Below, in pieces: positions 47,939-56,627 of a DNA stretch of 64,000 nucleotides (positions within the stretch are counted from its first letter, which is position 1; every line of letters begins with the position of its first letter). The notes under the pieces were generated by a model. That model was not told the origin of the DNA. It did not search any database and saw only the letters and a list, made by a program, of their open reading frames with translations. The translations under genes and the position numbers were made by a program. The DNA is from JBFGCT01 sp963825565 (GTDB lineage Bacteria > Actinomycetota > Acidimicrobiia > Acidimicrobiales > Ilumatobacteraceae), in the NCBI GenBank assembly GCA_963825565.1, contig CAWGTW010000009.1:124001-188000 (forward strand), in the 5' to 3' direction.

Positions 47939-48406
47939 ATGACCACGTTCACGCTGACCGCTCCGCCCACCGATCGCATCAACCCCTACGACACCGAGGA
48001 ACCCACCATGCGCACCACTCCACCGCCCGAGGTCAACCGGGCGATCGACACCGAACCTCGGGCACCCGACAGTCCGCGACCTCCCGGCGAGGAGGAGCGC
48101 GTATCGATCGAGGTCCGCCGGCCGGTCGCCCGCTGCGCGGACGGTCACGGCACGCTGACCGGGCTGTTCTTCTCCGAGCACCTCGCCGACATCGCCCGGG
48201 CCAAGGCGATGTGCGGTCTGTGCCCGCTGCGCGACCCGTGCCTGGCCGGCGCGCTCGAGCGCGAGGAGCCTTGGGGCGTCTGGGGAGGCGAGCTGGTCTC
48301 GGGCGGTCGCATCATTGCCGGCAAGCGGCCGTGCGGTCGGCCACCGAAGCGTCCGCGCCCCGAGGTCGTGTACGACGAGCTCGGGCCGGTCGGCGTGGTG
48401 GCCTGA
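47939..48406 (+). CDS. WhiB-family iron-sulfur transcriptional regulator
   Basis: 155 residues. The four Cys that hold a 4Fe-4S cluster are Cys66 (VARCADG), Cys92, Cys95 and Cys101 (MCGLCPLRDPC), followed by the turn motif PWGVWGGEL and a basic C-terminal segment (GKRPCGRPPKRPRP) for DNA binding with sigma factor. About 60 extra polar residues precede the core. WhiB proteins are restricted to actinobacteria and their phages. The gene is framed by two strong hairpins. Which WhiB class it is cannot be decided. Confidence 0.93.
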   Translation: MTTFTLTAPPTDRINPYDTEEPTMRTTPPPEVNRAIDTEPRAPDSPRPPGEEERVSIEVRRPVARCADGHGTLTGLFFSEHLADIARAKAMCGLCPLRDPCLAGALEREEPWGVWGGELVSGGRIIAGKRPCGRPPKRPRPEVVYDELGPVGVVA

Positions 48407-48408
48407 AA

Positions 48409-48451
48409 GCCCGTTCCGGTGCCGGGACCCCCCGCCGGCACCGGAACGGGC
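48409..48451 (+). terminator. Perfect 17-bp hairpin after whiB
   Basis: The arm GCCCGTTCCGGTGCCGG (48409-48425) pairs without mismatch with CCGGCACCGGAACGGGC (48435-48451) around a 9-nt loop, starting 2 nt after the whiB stop. There is no T tract, as in many actinobacterial terminators. It could also stabilise the whiB mRNA 3' end. Confidence 0.75.
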
Positions 48452-48550
48452 GGCGCCGGGACGCGCCGCTGGGCTCGCGGAGGCCGTGTTCCCGGAACGT
48501 TCAGGGCGCGCGGAGCGACCTGGAACGATGTGCTCAGTAGCCTCGGCCCC

Positions 48551-49147
48551 GTGAAGGTCGCCCGACCCCGACTGCTGTTCGGCTCGCTGGCCGTCGCGCT
48601 GGTCGTCGTCGGCGCGGCGGTCGCGATGGCATCGTGCGGCGACGACGACCCCCCGCTCGACGCCCGGCTGGCCGACCCCCAGGATCGGCCGCCGATCCCC
48701 GGGCAGCTGGGAAACACCGACGTCGAGGGCGCCGCCTTCCCGGCCGCGACCCTGACCGACCGTGATGGTGAGGAGTTCTCCTCGACCGACCTGCTCGGCC
48801 AGCCGATGGTGGTCAACTTCTGGTTCAGCACCTGCCCACCGTGTGCCAAGGAGCTGCCGGACTTCGCCGAGGTGTACCGCGAGGTCGGCGACGAGGTGCG
48901 TTTCGTCGGCGTCAACACGATCGACTCCGTGCCCGTGATGGAGCGCTTCGCGGCCGAGCGCGGCGTCGAGTACGAGCTGTACCGCGACGAGTTCGCGGAG
49001 CTGACCAACGGGATCGGCGCGTTCGCCTTCCCGGTCACGATCTTCGTCACCTCCGACGGGACGATCGTCGAGCAGACCGGCGCGCTCGACGCCGAGGGCC
49101 TGCGCACACGGATCGAGAACCTGTTGGCCCTGGAGGCAACCACGTGA
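48551..49147 (+). CDS. Thioredoxin-like (TlpA/ResA) lipoprotein
   Basis: 198 residues. The signal sequence ends in a lipobox (VAMASCGDD). The mature domain is an AhpC/TSA-redoxin fold with the active-site pair in FWFSTCPPCAKELPDF and the cis-Pro loop AFAFPVTIF. It probably reduces or isomerises disulfides outside the membrane with electrons from the CcdA-type protein encoded next, whose GTG overlaps its stop (GTGA). Starts 7 nt after TAGCCT (48538-48543), hence leaderless. Confidence 0.92.
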   Translation: MKVARPRLLFGSLAVALVVVGAAVAMASCGDDDPPLDARLADPQDRPPIPGQLGNTDVEGAAFPAATLTDRDGEEFSSTDLLGQPMVVNFWFSTCPPCAKELPDFAEVYREVGDEVRFVGVNTIDSVPVMERFAAERGVEYELYRDEFAELTNGIGAFAFPVTIFVTSDGTIVEQTGALDAEGLRTRIENLLALEATT

Positions 49148-50091
49148 GCCTCTCGTTCATCCGTGGCCTGGTCGCTGCGGTCAACCCGTGCGGGTTCATC
49201 CTGCTGCCGACGTACCTGATGTACTTCCTCGGCATCCAGGGCGGCGTACCCGGGACGCAGCGGGCATCGGTCCGCCGGGCGCTGCTGGTCAGCGCGGCGC
49301 TCTCGACGGGGTTCCTGCTCGTCTTCCTCGTCGCCGGCGTCATCTCGTACAACTTCACGAGCTGGATCAACGAGAACTCGAAGTACGCCACCGGTGGCAT
49401 CGGGCTGGCGCTGGTCCTCCTCGGCGCGGCGATGCTGTTCGGCTACAAGCTCCCGTTCACCACCCCGAGCATCAGCGGCGGCGGAACGGATCGCACGGTG
49501 CGTTCGATGTTCGTGTTCGGTGTCGCGTACGCGGTCGCCTCGATCGGGTGCACGATCGGCCTGTTCATCGCCACCGTGTTCAGCACGACCGCCCGCGAGG
49601 GTGTCGTCGCCGGGGTGGGCAACGTCGTCGCCTACGGCGCCGGCATGGCGCTGCTGGTCAGCGCGCTCACCGTTGCGCTGGCCTTCGCCAACACGAGCCT
49701 GCTCCGGTTCCTCCGCAGCGGACTGCAGTACGTCGACCGGATCGCAGCGGCCTTCGTCGTCCTGTCCGGCTTCTACCTGCTGTGGTACTTCTACTGGACC
49801 GATCTGGAGAACCCCTGGAACCTGACCTGGTTCGGGACGGGCGTCGCCGACACCGACCCGGTCACCCGCTTCGCCGAAGCACGCCAGGCCGACGCCCAGA
49901 CGTTCCTCAACGACCACTGGCAGGTGGTCGGCATCGTGCTCGCCGCCGTCGTCGCCCTCGCCGCTGGCTTCGTCCTGCTGCGCCGTGACGACGGCCCGGG
50001 CGAGCCAGCGGTTCCGGCGCTCGATGACGAGACCGCCGGCACCGCCCCCGCGGCGACCGAGGCCCCCGCCACCGACGCCGTCGACGCCTGA
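49144..50091 (+). CDS. ccdA: CcdA-type thiol:disulfide transmembrane reductase
   Basis: 315 residues with six to seven helices. The two redox Cys occur in AAVNPCGFILLPTYLMYFLG and VASIGCTIGLFIATVFS, each in a helix with a Pro or Gly break as in CcdA/DsbD. It carries electrons from cytoplasmic thioredoxin across the membrane to the TlpA-like partner encoded upstream, typically for cytochrome c maturation. The tail is Ala/Thr/Asp-rich and probably disordered. Confidence 0.92.
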   Translation: MSLSFIRGLVAAVNPCGFILLPTYLMYFLGIQGGVPGTQRASVRRALLVSAALSTGFLLVFLVAGVISYNFTSWINENSKYATGGIGLALVLLGAAMLFGYKLPFTTPSISGGGTDRTVRSMFVFGVAYAVASIGCTIGLFIATVFSTTAREGVVAGVGNVVAYGAGMALLVSALTVALAFANTSLLRFLRSGLQYVDRIAAAFVVLSGFYLLWYFYWTDLENPWNLTWFGTGVADTDPVTRFAEARQADAQTFLNDHWQVVGIVLAAVVALAAGFVLLRRDDGPGEPAVPALDDETAGTAPAATEAPATDAVDA

Positions 50092-50252
50092 CCGCCCGTG
50101 GTGCACGAGCCGCAAGACGCGGCGACCGACTCAGACGTTGCACAGCCCGGTCCGGCGTCAGGCACCGAACGGCGCACTGCCGGGAGCGGCCACCGAAGCG
50201 CCAGGGAGGCGCACGACGCGCCGACCCGCAGGGCGCGGCGAGCGGGCCGTCA

Positions 50253-51545
50253 TCACAGGTAGTTCATCAGGTGGGCCTTGGCGTTGAGCTCCTCGCGGTG
50301 CTCCGGGTGGGCGATCGAGATCAACCTCCGGGTCCGCTCTCGCACCGACGCACCGCGCAACTCCGCGACCCCCCACTCGGTCACGATCTTGTCGACGGTG
50401 TTCTTCGGGGTGGTCACCGCGTCGCCCGGTGCGAGCTGCGGCACGATGCGCGAGGCGCCGCTCGACGTCGTCGAGTGCAAGACGACGAACCCCTGGCCAC
50501 GGTTGGAGTACATCGCGCCACGGGCGAAGTCGTTCTGCCCGCCCGACGACGAGTAGTACTGGCCCGAGATCGTCTCCGAGGCGCACTGCCCGAGGAAGTC
50601 GACCGACAGCGTGGCGTTGATCGAGACGAAGTCGTCCTCCTGGGCGATCACCCGCGGGTCGTTGACGTAGCGCACGCTGTGCAGCTCGATCGCGGTGTTC
50701 TCGTGGAGGAACTCGTGCAGGTACCTCGTGCCGAGGGCGAACGTGCCGACCGTCTTGGTGCGGTTGAGTCGCTTCTTGACTCCGTTGACCACGCCGGACT
50801 CGATCAGCTCGACGACCCCGTCGGAGAGGAGTTCGGTGTGCACGCCCAGGTTCTTGTGATCGCCGAGCGCGCTCATGATCGCGTTGGGGATCGCGCCGAT
50901 GCCGGTCTGGATCGTCGCCCCGTTCGGGATCCGCTCGGCGACGAACTCGGCGATCCTGGCGTCCACCTCCTCGGGCACGATCGGTGCCACCTCGACCAGC
51001 GGACGATCCGAGCGGCACCAGCCGACGACCTGCGAGACGTGGAGCTGGTTGCGGCCGAACGTCCGTGGCATGTGGTCGGTGACCTCGAGGAAGAACCGGC
51101 CGCGACCGATGAAGCTCGCCGTGTAGTCGGCCGAGACGCCGAGGCTGAAGTAGCCGTGGCGATCGGGGGGCGAGGCGGCGGCGATGACGAGGGGGTCGTC
51201 GGTACGCATGCGCATCAGCGAATAGACCTCCGAGAAGTGCCCGGGGATCAGCCCGACGGTGCCTTTCGCGAAGTACGGCCGCGTGACGTGGCTGAGGAAG
51301 TACGAGATGTTCTTCATCCGTAGCCCGAACTCGCCGCGCAGGTATCGCCGGTCGTGAAGCGCGTGCATCTGGTGGACACGCACCGCCTCGAGCTGGGTGG
51401 TTCCGTTTGCGATCTCATCGGCGACCTCGTCCTCGATCGCGTCGAGCACCGCCGTCGGCTCGCCGTTGGCGAGCGGCACGATGATCTGGCTGTCGGACTC
51501 CAGGTGGTCGAGGACGTCGGACGGTTTGTTGGGGGCGCTGTCCAC
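50253..51545 (-). CDS. Acetyl-CoA hydrolase/CoA-transferase family protein
   Basis: 430 residues of the Cat1/4-hydroxybutyrate CoA-transferase family. Signatures include NISYFLSHVTRPYF, GLIPGHFSEVYSLM, NGATIQTGIGAIPNAIM and GGQNDFARGAMYSNRGQG, spanning the two AcH domains. It moves CoA between small acyl groups or hydrolyses acetyl-CoA; substrate not predictable. The GTG lies 8 nt after TAACTT on the minus strand. Convergent with ccdA, divergent from a Nudix gene. Confidence 0.9.
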   Translation of the reverse strand: MDSAPNKPSDVLDHLESDSQIIVPLANGEPTAVLDAIEDEVADEIANGTTQLEAVRVHQMHALHDRRYLRGEFGLRMKNISYFLSHVTRPYFAKGTVGLIPGHFSEVYSLMRMRTDDPLVIAAASPPDRHGYFSLGVSADYTASFIGRGRFFLEVTDHMPRTFGRNQLHVSQVVGWCRSDRPLVEVAPIVPEEVDARIAEFVAERIPNGATIQTGIGAIPNAIMSALGDHKNLGVHTELLSDGVVELIESGVVNGVKKRLNRTKTVGTFALGTRYLHEFLHENTAIELHSVRYVNDPRVIAQEDDFVSINATLSVDFLGQCASETISGQYYSSSGGQNDFARGAMYSNRGQGFVVLHSTTSSGASRIVPQLAPGDAVTTPKNTVDKIVTEWGVAELRGASVRERTRRLISIAHPEHREELNAKAHLMNYL

Positions 51546-51755
51546 GGCCCCCGAAGTTAGACGTTCATGGCCGGCCGGGACGGGCCGCTCCCCGTGGTGT
51601 CGGCCTTCGCCAGGAGACGGCGAGGCAAGCGCCACCGACGAACCGGTCCGACCGAGCCGCAGAACGCAGCGAGCGAAACGCCGTCGTGGAACGTTCCAGG
51701 ACGCCCCGCCCCCGGCTGCGAGGTCGCCGATGCCGTTGGCTACGGTCGGCAGCGC

Positions 51756-52562
51756 ATGGCCGACGACGACGATCTCGCGAGCGTGCCGGTTCGCCCGGCC
51801 GCCACCGTGATGCTGGTCAGGGACGCCGCCGACGGCGACGGCGGGATCGAGGTGTTCATGCTGCGCCGCACCGCGCGGGCGTCGTTCGGGGCGGGGATGT
51901 ACGTCTTTCCGGGCGGTCGCGTCGACCCTGACGACGGCACGGCCGACGTTGCCCGCTACTGCCGGGGCCTCGACGACCGCGTCGCGTCGACCCGGCTCGG
52001 GATCGACGCCGGTGGGCTCGCGTTCTGGGTGGCGTCGATCCGTGAGTGCTTCGAGGAGGCCGGCGTGCTGCTGGCCGAACGTCGCGACGGGAGTCCGCTC
52101 GTGGTACGCGGCGAGGATCGGCACGCCGTCCACGACGGCACGCTGTCGCTCGTCGAGCTGTGCCGCCGCGACGACCTGGTCCTCGACCTGTCGACGACCC
52201 ACTACGTCGATCACTGGGTGACGCCGGTCGGCGAGTCGCGGCGCTTCGACACCCGTTTCTTCGTCACCGAGGCACCCGCCGACCAGGAACCGCTGCACGA
52301 CGACAAGGAGACCGTCGACAGCCGCTGGGTGCGGCCGGGGGAGGCGCTCCGTCTGCAGTCCGCGGGGGAGCTGATGATGATGCCGCCGACGATGGCCAAC
52401 CTGGCGTTCCTCGCGCCGCACGCCACGGCGCACGCCGCGGTCGCCGCCGCGGCAGCGGTCGTCGATCCGCCGCGCATCCTGCCGAAGCTGCGACGCGGAC
52501 CGAACGGTGCGGTCATCGGCGTGGCCATGCCGGGGGATCCGGACTACGCCGGCATCGCCTGA
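51756..52562 (+). CDS. Nudix hydrolase, NUDT7/NUDT19-like
   Basis: 268 residues. A split Nudix box runs from YVFPGGRVDPDDG through an insertion of about 30 residues to ASIRECFEEAGVLLAE, holding the RExxEE metal-binding glutamates. Insertions of this kind are typical of the NUDT7/NUDT19 group, which cleaves CoA and acyl-CoA diphosphates. The neighbouring divergent CoA-transferase makes a CoA-related role plausible but not shown. Confidence 0.85.
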   Translation: MADDDDLASVPVRPAATVMLVRDAADGDGGIEVFMLRRTARASFGAGMYVFPGGRVDPDDGTADVARYCRGLDDRVASTRLGIDAGGLAFWVASIRECFEEAGVLLAERRDGSPLVVRGEDRHAVHDGTLSLVELCRRDDLVLDLSTTHYVDHWVTPVGESRRFDTRFFVTEAPADQEPLHDDKETVDSRWVRPGEALRLQSAGELMMMPPTMANLAFLAPHATAHAAVAAAAAVVDPPRILPKLRRGPNGAVIGVAMPGDPDYAGIA

Positions 52563-52617
52563 CCAGCTGCGCCGGCGTTACCACCGGGTGTCCGACACCA
52601 GGCGTTGACGTTCGGTG

Positions 52618-53826
52618 TCAGGTGGTCGATGCGGCGTCGAGTTTGGCGAACGCCTCGTTGACGGTGTCGAACAGGCGGGCCGAGCAGCCTGCCATGTCGA
52701 TCTCGCCGGGAGGCGTCGGAGGGGCGATCTCGTCGACGATGCGCGAGGCGATCGACCGGAATTCGTCGGCGGCCGGACCCTGACCGTCGACCGACACCGG
52801 TACGCCGCGGTCGCCGCCGGCCGCCACCGCCGGCTCGATCGGAACGCGACCGAGCAGCGGCGCGCCGATCGCGCCGGCCAGCGCGGCACCCCCGCCGGAG
52901 CCGAACAGCTCGTGGGTGTCGCCATGGTGATCGGTGAAGGCGCTCATGTTCTCGATCACGCCGACGACCTTCAGGAAGCTGCGCTTGGCCATGTCCGCTG
53001 CTCGCTGCGCCACCTTCTGCGCAGCCAGTGCAGGCGTCGTGACGACGATCAGGTCGGTGCGGGGCAGCATCCGGGCCAGCCCCATCTGCACGTCGCCGGT
53101 CCCCGGGGGCATGTCGATCAGCAGGTAGTCGAGCGCTCCCCAGCGGACGTCGCGAAGGAACTGCTCGACCGCCTTGGTCAGCATCAGGCCCCGCCACATC
53201 AGCGCGGTGTCCTCGTCGACGAGGAAGCCCGTCGACACGACCTCGAGCAGGCCGTCGCCGACCGCCAACCGGTTGGGGATGATCATCGGCTTGTCGGACC
53301 CCTCGACGGCCTGGGCCTCCATGCGGGCGTCGATGCCGAGCAGTCGGGGCACCGAGAACCCCCAGATGTCGGCGTCGAGCACGCCGACGGTGTGGCCGGA
53401 CGCGGCCAGCGCAGCTGCCAGGTTCACCGTCACCGAGCTCTTGCCGACTCCGCCCTTGCCGCTGGCGATCGCCAGCACCCGACACGACAGCGGGACCTCG
53501 GTGTCGGGAGCGTTCTGGCGGGCGTTCCAGCGCGCCTTGGTCATCACCTCGCTGCGCTCGTCGGCGTCCATCTCGCCCCACTCGATCCGGACGTCGGTGA
53601 CGCCGGGGTGGAGCGAGAGCCGACCCTTGACCTCGTCACGGATCTCGGCGCGCAGCGGGCAGCCCTTGATCGTCAGCTTGACGCCGACGGTCACGATGCC
53701 GTCATCGGCGACATCGACGGCCGGAACCATCCCGAGCGACACGATGTCGGCGCCGAGTTCGGGGTCGATGACCGAACCGAGGACGGTCATCACGTCGTCG
53801 ATGGTCGGAGGGGGAGCGGTGGCCAT
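52618..53826 (-). CDS. mrp: Mrp/NBP35-family iron-sulfur carrier P-loop ATPase
   Basis: 402 residues. An N-terminal MIP18/DUF59 domain (PELGADIVSLGMV, KGCPLRAEI) is joined to an ApbC-type ATPase with deviant Walker A ASGKGGVGKSSVTVNLAAAL and IDMPPGTGDVQMGLARM. The usual CPxC iron-sulfur motif after ENMS is missing: here it reads ENMSAFTDHHGDTHELFG, so cluster binding would need other ligands. TAAAAT (53833-53838, minus) lies 6 nt before the ATG. Divergent from a SufR-like regulator, 39 bp apart. Confidence 0.92.
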   Translation of the reverse strand: MATAPPPTIDDVMTVLGSVIDPELGADIVSLGMVPAVDVADDGIVTVGVKLTIKGCPLRAEIRDEVKGRLSLHPGVTDVRIEWGEMDADERSEVMTKARWNARQNAPDTEVPLSCRVLAIASGKGGVGKSSVTVNLAAALAASGHTVGVLDADIWGFSVPRLLGIDARMEAQAVEGSDKPMIIPNRLAVGDGLLEVVSTGFLVDEDTALMWRGLMLTKAVEQFLRDVRWGALDYLLIDMPPGTGDVQMGLARMLPRTDLIVVTTPALAAQKVAQRAADMAKRSFLKVVGVIENMSAFTDHHGDTHELFGSGGGAALAGAIGAPLLGRVPIEPAVAAGGDRGVPVSVDGQGPAADEFRSIASRIVDEIAPPTPPGEIDMAGCSARLFDTVNEAFAKLDAASTT

Positions 53827-53865
53827 ACGGGGATTTTACCGGGGATTTCCGTGTAATCTCGTGGT
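53827..53865. promoter_or_regulatory. Compact divergent leaderless promoter of mrp and the SufR-like gene
   Basis: Only 39 bp separate the two start codons. Each has a TANNNT box exactly 6 nt upstream: TAAAAT (53833-53838, minus) for mrp and TAATCT (53854-53859, plus) for the regulator. Both -35 regions must therefore lie inside the opposite gene or overlap. The direct repeat GGGGATTT occurs at 53829-53836 and 53841-53848 and could be part of an operator. Confidence 0.6.
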
Positions 53866-54549
53866 GTGGAAGTCGACCCGACCGTGGCGCAACCGTCGCA
53901 GCTCGACCTGCTCAAGGCGCTCGGCGACAACACGCGGTACGCGATCTACCTCGAGCTGGCCCGGTCGCCGCGGCCGCTGACCACCGCCGACATCGCCGAG
54001 TCGCTCCACCTCCACCCGAACACCGTTCGTCCCCACCTCGAGCGGATGCGCGAGGTCGGCGTGCTCGACGTCGAGGTCGGCGGCCGAGGCGACGTCGGGC
54101 GCCCTCAGCACCGGTACTCGGTCGCCGCCGACGCCCCCTCGCTCGGGCTCGAACCGCCGACCATGCCGTTGCTCGCCCGCATGGTGCTCGCGATGGCCCG
54201 CCGGCTCGAGGCCAGCCCGGATGACGCCGAGGCGGTCGGCCGCGAGGAGGGCAGCCGTCGCGCCGCCCCGTTCGCCCGCGCCCCGTCGACGCTGGAGGCC
54301 CTCGTCGCCGACCTCGACCGGCTCGGCTTCGATCCCGTCGTCACCGGCGACGACGACGATGAGGCCGCCGTCGTCGCGTTCGCCAACTGTCCGTTCGCCG
54401 ATCTCGCCGCCGAACAACCCGAGCTCGTGTGCGGCCTGCACCGGGGGCTGGTGTCCGGCTTCGTCGCCGAGATGGGCGACGCGGAGGTGCGCGAGTTCTG
54501 CGCGCTCACCGCTCGCACACCTTGCCGGGTCACGATCGCGTCCCGATAA
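53866..54549 (+). CDS. SufR-like winged-helix regulator with Cys-rich C-terminus
   Basis: 227 residues. The N-terminal winged helix (LKALGDNTRYAIYLELARSP, LHLHPNTVRPHLERMREVGV) resembles ArsR/SufR regulators. The C-terminal domain carries four Cys (NCPF, LVCGL, REFCAL, TPCRV) placed like the cluster-binding Cys of SufR, which senses iron-sulfur status and represses suf genes. It lies between mrp and erpA, which supports an Fe-S role. The GTG start is 6 nt after TAATCT. Confidence 0.85.
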   Translation: MEVDPTVAQPSQLDLLKALGDNTRYAIYLELARSPRPLTTADIAESLHLHPNTVRPHLERMREVGVLDVEVGGRGDVGRPQHRYSVAADAPSLGLEPPTMPLLARMVLAMARRLEASPDDAEAVGREEGSRRAAPFARAPSTLEALVADLDRLGFDPVVTGDDDDEAAVVAFANCPFADLAAEQPELVCGLHRGLVSGFVAEMGDAEVREFCALTARTPCRVTIASR

Positions 54550-54576
54550 TGTTCAGATCACCACTCAGGAGGTTCC

Positions 54577-54906
54577 ATGATCACGCTCACCGACACCGCC
54601 GCCCACAAGGTTCGCCAGCTGCTCGACGCCGAAGGTGCTGAAGACCTGGCGCTGCGCGTGGCGGTCCGTCCGGGCGGGTGCAGCGGGTTCTCGTACGAGA
54701 TGTTCTTCGACGGCGACGTGGCCGAGGACGACAACCAGGCGTCGTACGGCGACGACGGGTCGGTGAGGGTCGTCGTCGATCCTGCGTCGGCCCAGTTGCT
54801 CGAGGGCGCCACCCTCGACTACAAGGACGGGCTCGAGGAGTCGGGCTTCGCGATCACCAACCCCAACGCCTCCCGCACCTGCGGCTGCGGCCAGAGCTTC
54901 TCCTGA
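54577..54906 (+). CDS. erpA: Iron-sulfur cluster insertion protein (HesB/IscA/ErpA family)
   Basis: 109 residues. The three conserved Cys are in RPGGCSGFSYEM and the C-terminal TCGCGQSFS. A-type carriers take clusters from the SUF machinery to apo-enzymes. A strong AGGAGGT site precedes the ATG, 27 nt after the regulator stop. Likely cotranscribed with the SufR-like gene. Confidence 0.95.
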   Translation: MITLTDTAAHKVRQLLDAEGAEDLALRVAVRPGGCSGFSYEMFFDGDVAEDDNQASYGDDGSVRVVVDPASAQLLEGATLDYKDGLEESGFAITNPNASRTCGCGQSFS

Positions 54907-54996
54907 GTCGCCGGTTCGGCTCGGCTGCGCACCGGTTGCCGCACCTCCCCGTCTGACCTCGGTCCCGGGACTGCGGCTCGACGGCCATCGGCCACG

Positions 54997-56229
54997 TCAG
55001 TGGCGGAGCGACCGACGCCAACCGCTGAACGAGCCGATCGGTCCCGACGTCGGGCGGCGGAGCCACGGCCACGGGTGCACCTCGGCAAGCCGCAAGCGGC
55101 CGGCTCGCCGCCGGAAGCCGGGTACGGGTGCGAACGTCACGGCGAGGTCACGGTCTTGGAGTACGTCGACCGGGTCGCCGAGCCAGAGCTCGAGATCACG
55201 CGCGACGGCGAGTTCGGCCAGTGTCTCGGTCAGGAAGACGAGGCGCTTGGACGAGAGCCGCAGCGCCGCCAGCAACGGTTCGTCGAACACGAACACTGCG
55301 GGAAGCCGACGATGTGCCGAGAGCGCCGGATCGCGATGGCTGAGCGACTCGGCCGTGAGCCAGACCGCCGCCGGGGTCCCGTCCGTGACGACCCCGGCCG
55401 GACCCGCCGTGACGCCGGGCGATGGATCGCGCCGCAGGAGGTCGACCCGGTCGGCCGGTACGAGCGGCGGATCGGGTGGCCAGTCCTCGATCGGGCAGTC
55501 GTCGCGGAACTCGCACGATTCGCAGATCCCTGGCGCGCGTCGCTCGACCTGGCGACGGCTGAACCCGTAGGGCTTCGACGACCCGGCGCCGGTGACCCAC
55601 TGCCAGCCGAGTCGGTTGGCGGCCCGCGAGCCGTCGAGGAGGTGCCGGAAGAAGTGGTCCTCGCCATCGGTCCACCGCAGCCCTCGGCGCACCGTCCAGT
55701 GACTGGCGAGCCACATCCGGGTCTGGTTGACGAGCCAGCCGTCGCGCGCCAACTCGTCGAGCGCGAGGTCGAGGCACGACAGCCGCCGTGACCATCCCTC
55801 CTCGGCTGGCGCGACGCGGGCCTCGTCCGAACCGGGGAGGTGGTGACGGAGGTTGCGGCGGGTGCCTCGTCCCAGCCTGGCATACCAGTGTCGCGCGAAC
55901 TCCTGCCACAGCAACTCGTCGCGGAACTTCTCGACATCGCCGCTGGGTCCATCGGCGACGTGCTCCCAGACGTCCGACAGGGAGAGGAGACCGTGACGGA
56001 TGTACGGCGACAGCCGGGATGCGCCGCGCCTCGCCGCTGGGAACACCTCGTTGCGGCGGCCGGCGTAGCCGGTGACGTCGAATGCGGCGAGCGCCGCATC
56101 GGCGGCGGACTGGCCGCCGGTGAAGCTGGCCGAGCCGCGCACCGGGTCGCACGCGAGGTGGGCCAGGTGCCGGGCGACGTACTCCTCGGCGGCGTCTCGC
56201 CCCGTGCCGGGCGGCGGGAGGACGCTCAT
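54997..56229 (-). CDS. Photolyase/cryptochrome-family protein with swapped domain order
   Basis: 410 residues. The FAD-binding helical domain comes first (about 35-235: GGQSAADAALAAF, SRLSPYIRHGLLSLSDVWEHV, NQTRMWLASHWTVRRGL, GSRAANRLGWQWVTG), then a Cys cluster ICESCEFRDDC (Cys236, 239, 245), and only afterwards an alpha/beta domain (about 288-375: AAVWLTAESLSHRDPALSAH, RLPAVFVFDEPLL, KRLVFLTETLAEL) resembling the photolyase antenna domain that normally lies N-terminal. It should bind FAD and may repair DNA or sense light. The ATG overlaps the DUF2256-DUF3253 gene by 4 nt. Confidence 0.82.
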   Translation of the reverse strand: MSVLPPPGTGRDAAEEYVARHLAHLACDPVRGSASFTGGQSAADAALAAFDVTGYAGRRNEVFPAARRGASRLSPYIRHGLLSLSDVWEHVADGPSGDVEKFRDELLWQEFARHWYARLGRGTRRNLRHHLPGSDEARVAPAEEGWSRRLSCLDLALDELARDGWLVNQTRMWLASHWTVRRGLRWTDGEDHFFRHLLDGSRAANRLGWQWVTGAGSSKPYGFSRRQVERRAPGICESCEFRDDCPIEDWPPDPPLVPADRVDLLRRDPSPGVTAGPAGVVTDGTPAAVWLTAESLSHRDPALSAHRRLPAVFVFDEPLLAALRLSSKRLVFLTETLAELAVARDLELWLGDPVDVLQDRDLAVTFAPVPGFRRRAGRLRLAEVHPWPWLRRPTSGPIGSFSGWRRSLRH

Positions 56230-56627
56230 CGCGAGTTCCGTCGGCGGATCCGGATCGGACCCTTCGCGGTCGACGCGTCGACCACCCGCCCCCGTTGCAC
56301 GATCTCGACCTCCCCTGCGGCGACCAACCGGCGCGCTGCCGCGCGCGTCGGCTCGATCAGCTCCCGCCATCCATCGCCGTCGGCGCCGCGCTCGTCGGCG
56401 ACGAGACGGGCTGCGTCCGACGGGCAGACGGTCGCTCCGACGGCTCGCGCCTCGAGGAGCGCCGTGATCGCCGACGCCAGCGCGTGGTCGACCGGGCGGA
56501 CACCCCGGCGGCGGCAGGCGGTCGAGCAGTAGCGCACGTCGTCCCAGTCGCGCTCCCACTTCTTGCGCCACTCGATGGTGCGACCGCACGCCGCGCACGT
56601 CTTGCGCGCTCGGGTCGCACCACTCAT
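56226..56627 (-). CDS. DUF2256-DUF3253 fusion protein
   Basis: 133 residues. The N-terminal 45 residues are a DUF2256 zinc-ribbon: CAACGRTIEWRKKWERDW then VRYCSTACRRRG. The rest (HALASAITALLEARAVGATV, CPSDAARLVADE, WRELIEPTRAAARRLVAAGE) is DUF3253, a winged-helix-like domain. DUF2256 genes are often beside photolyase or cryptochrome genes, as here. Overlaps both neighbours by ATGA, so the three are one operon. Confidence 0.85.
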   Translation of the reverse strand: MSGATRARKTCAACGRTIEWRKKWERDWDDVRYCSTACRRRGVRPVDHALASAITALLEARAVGATVCPSDAARLVADERGADGDGWRELIEPTRAAARRLVAAGEVEIVQRGRVVDASTAKGPIRIRRRNSR

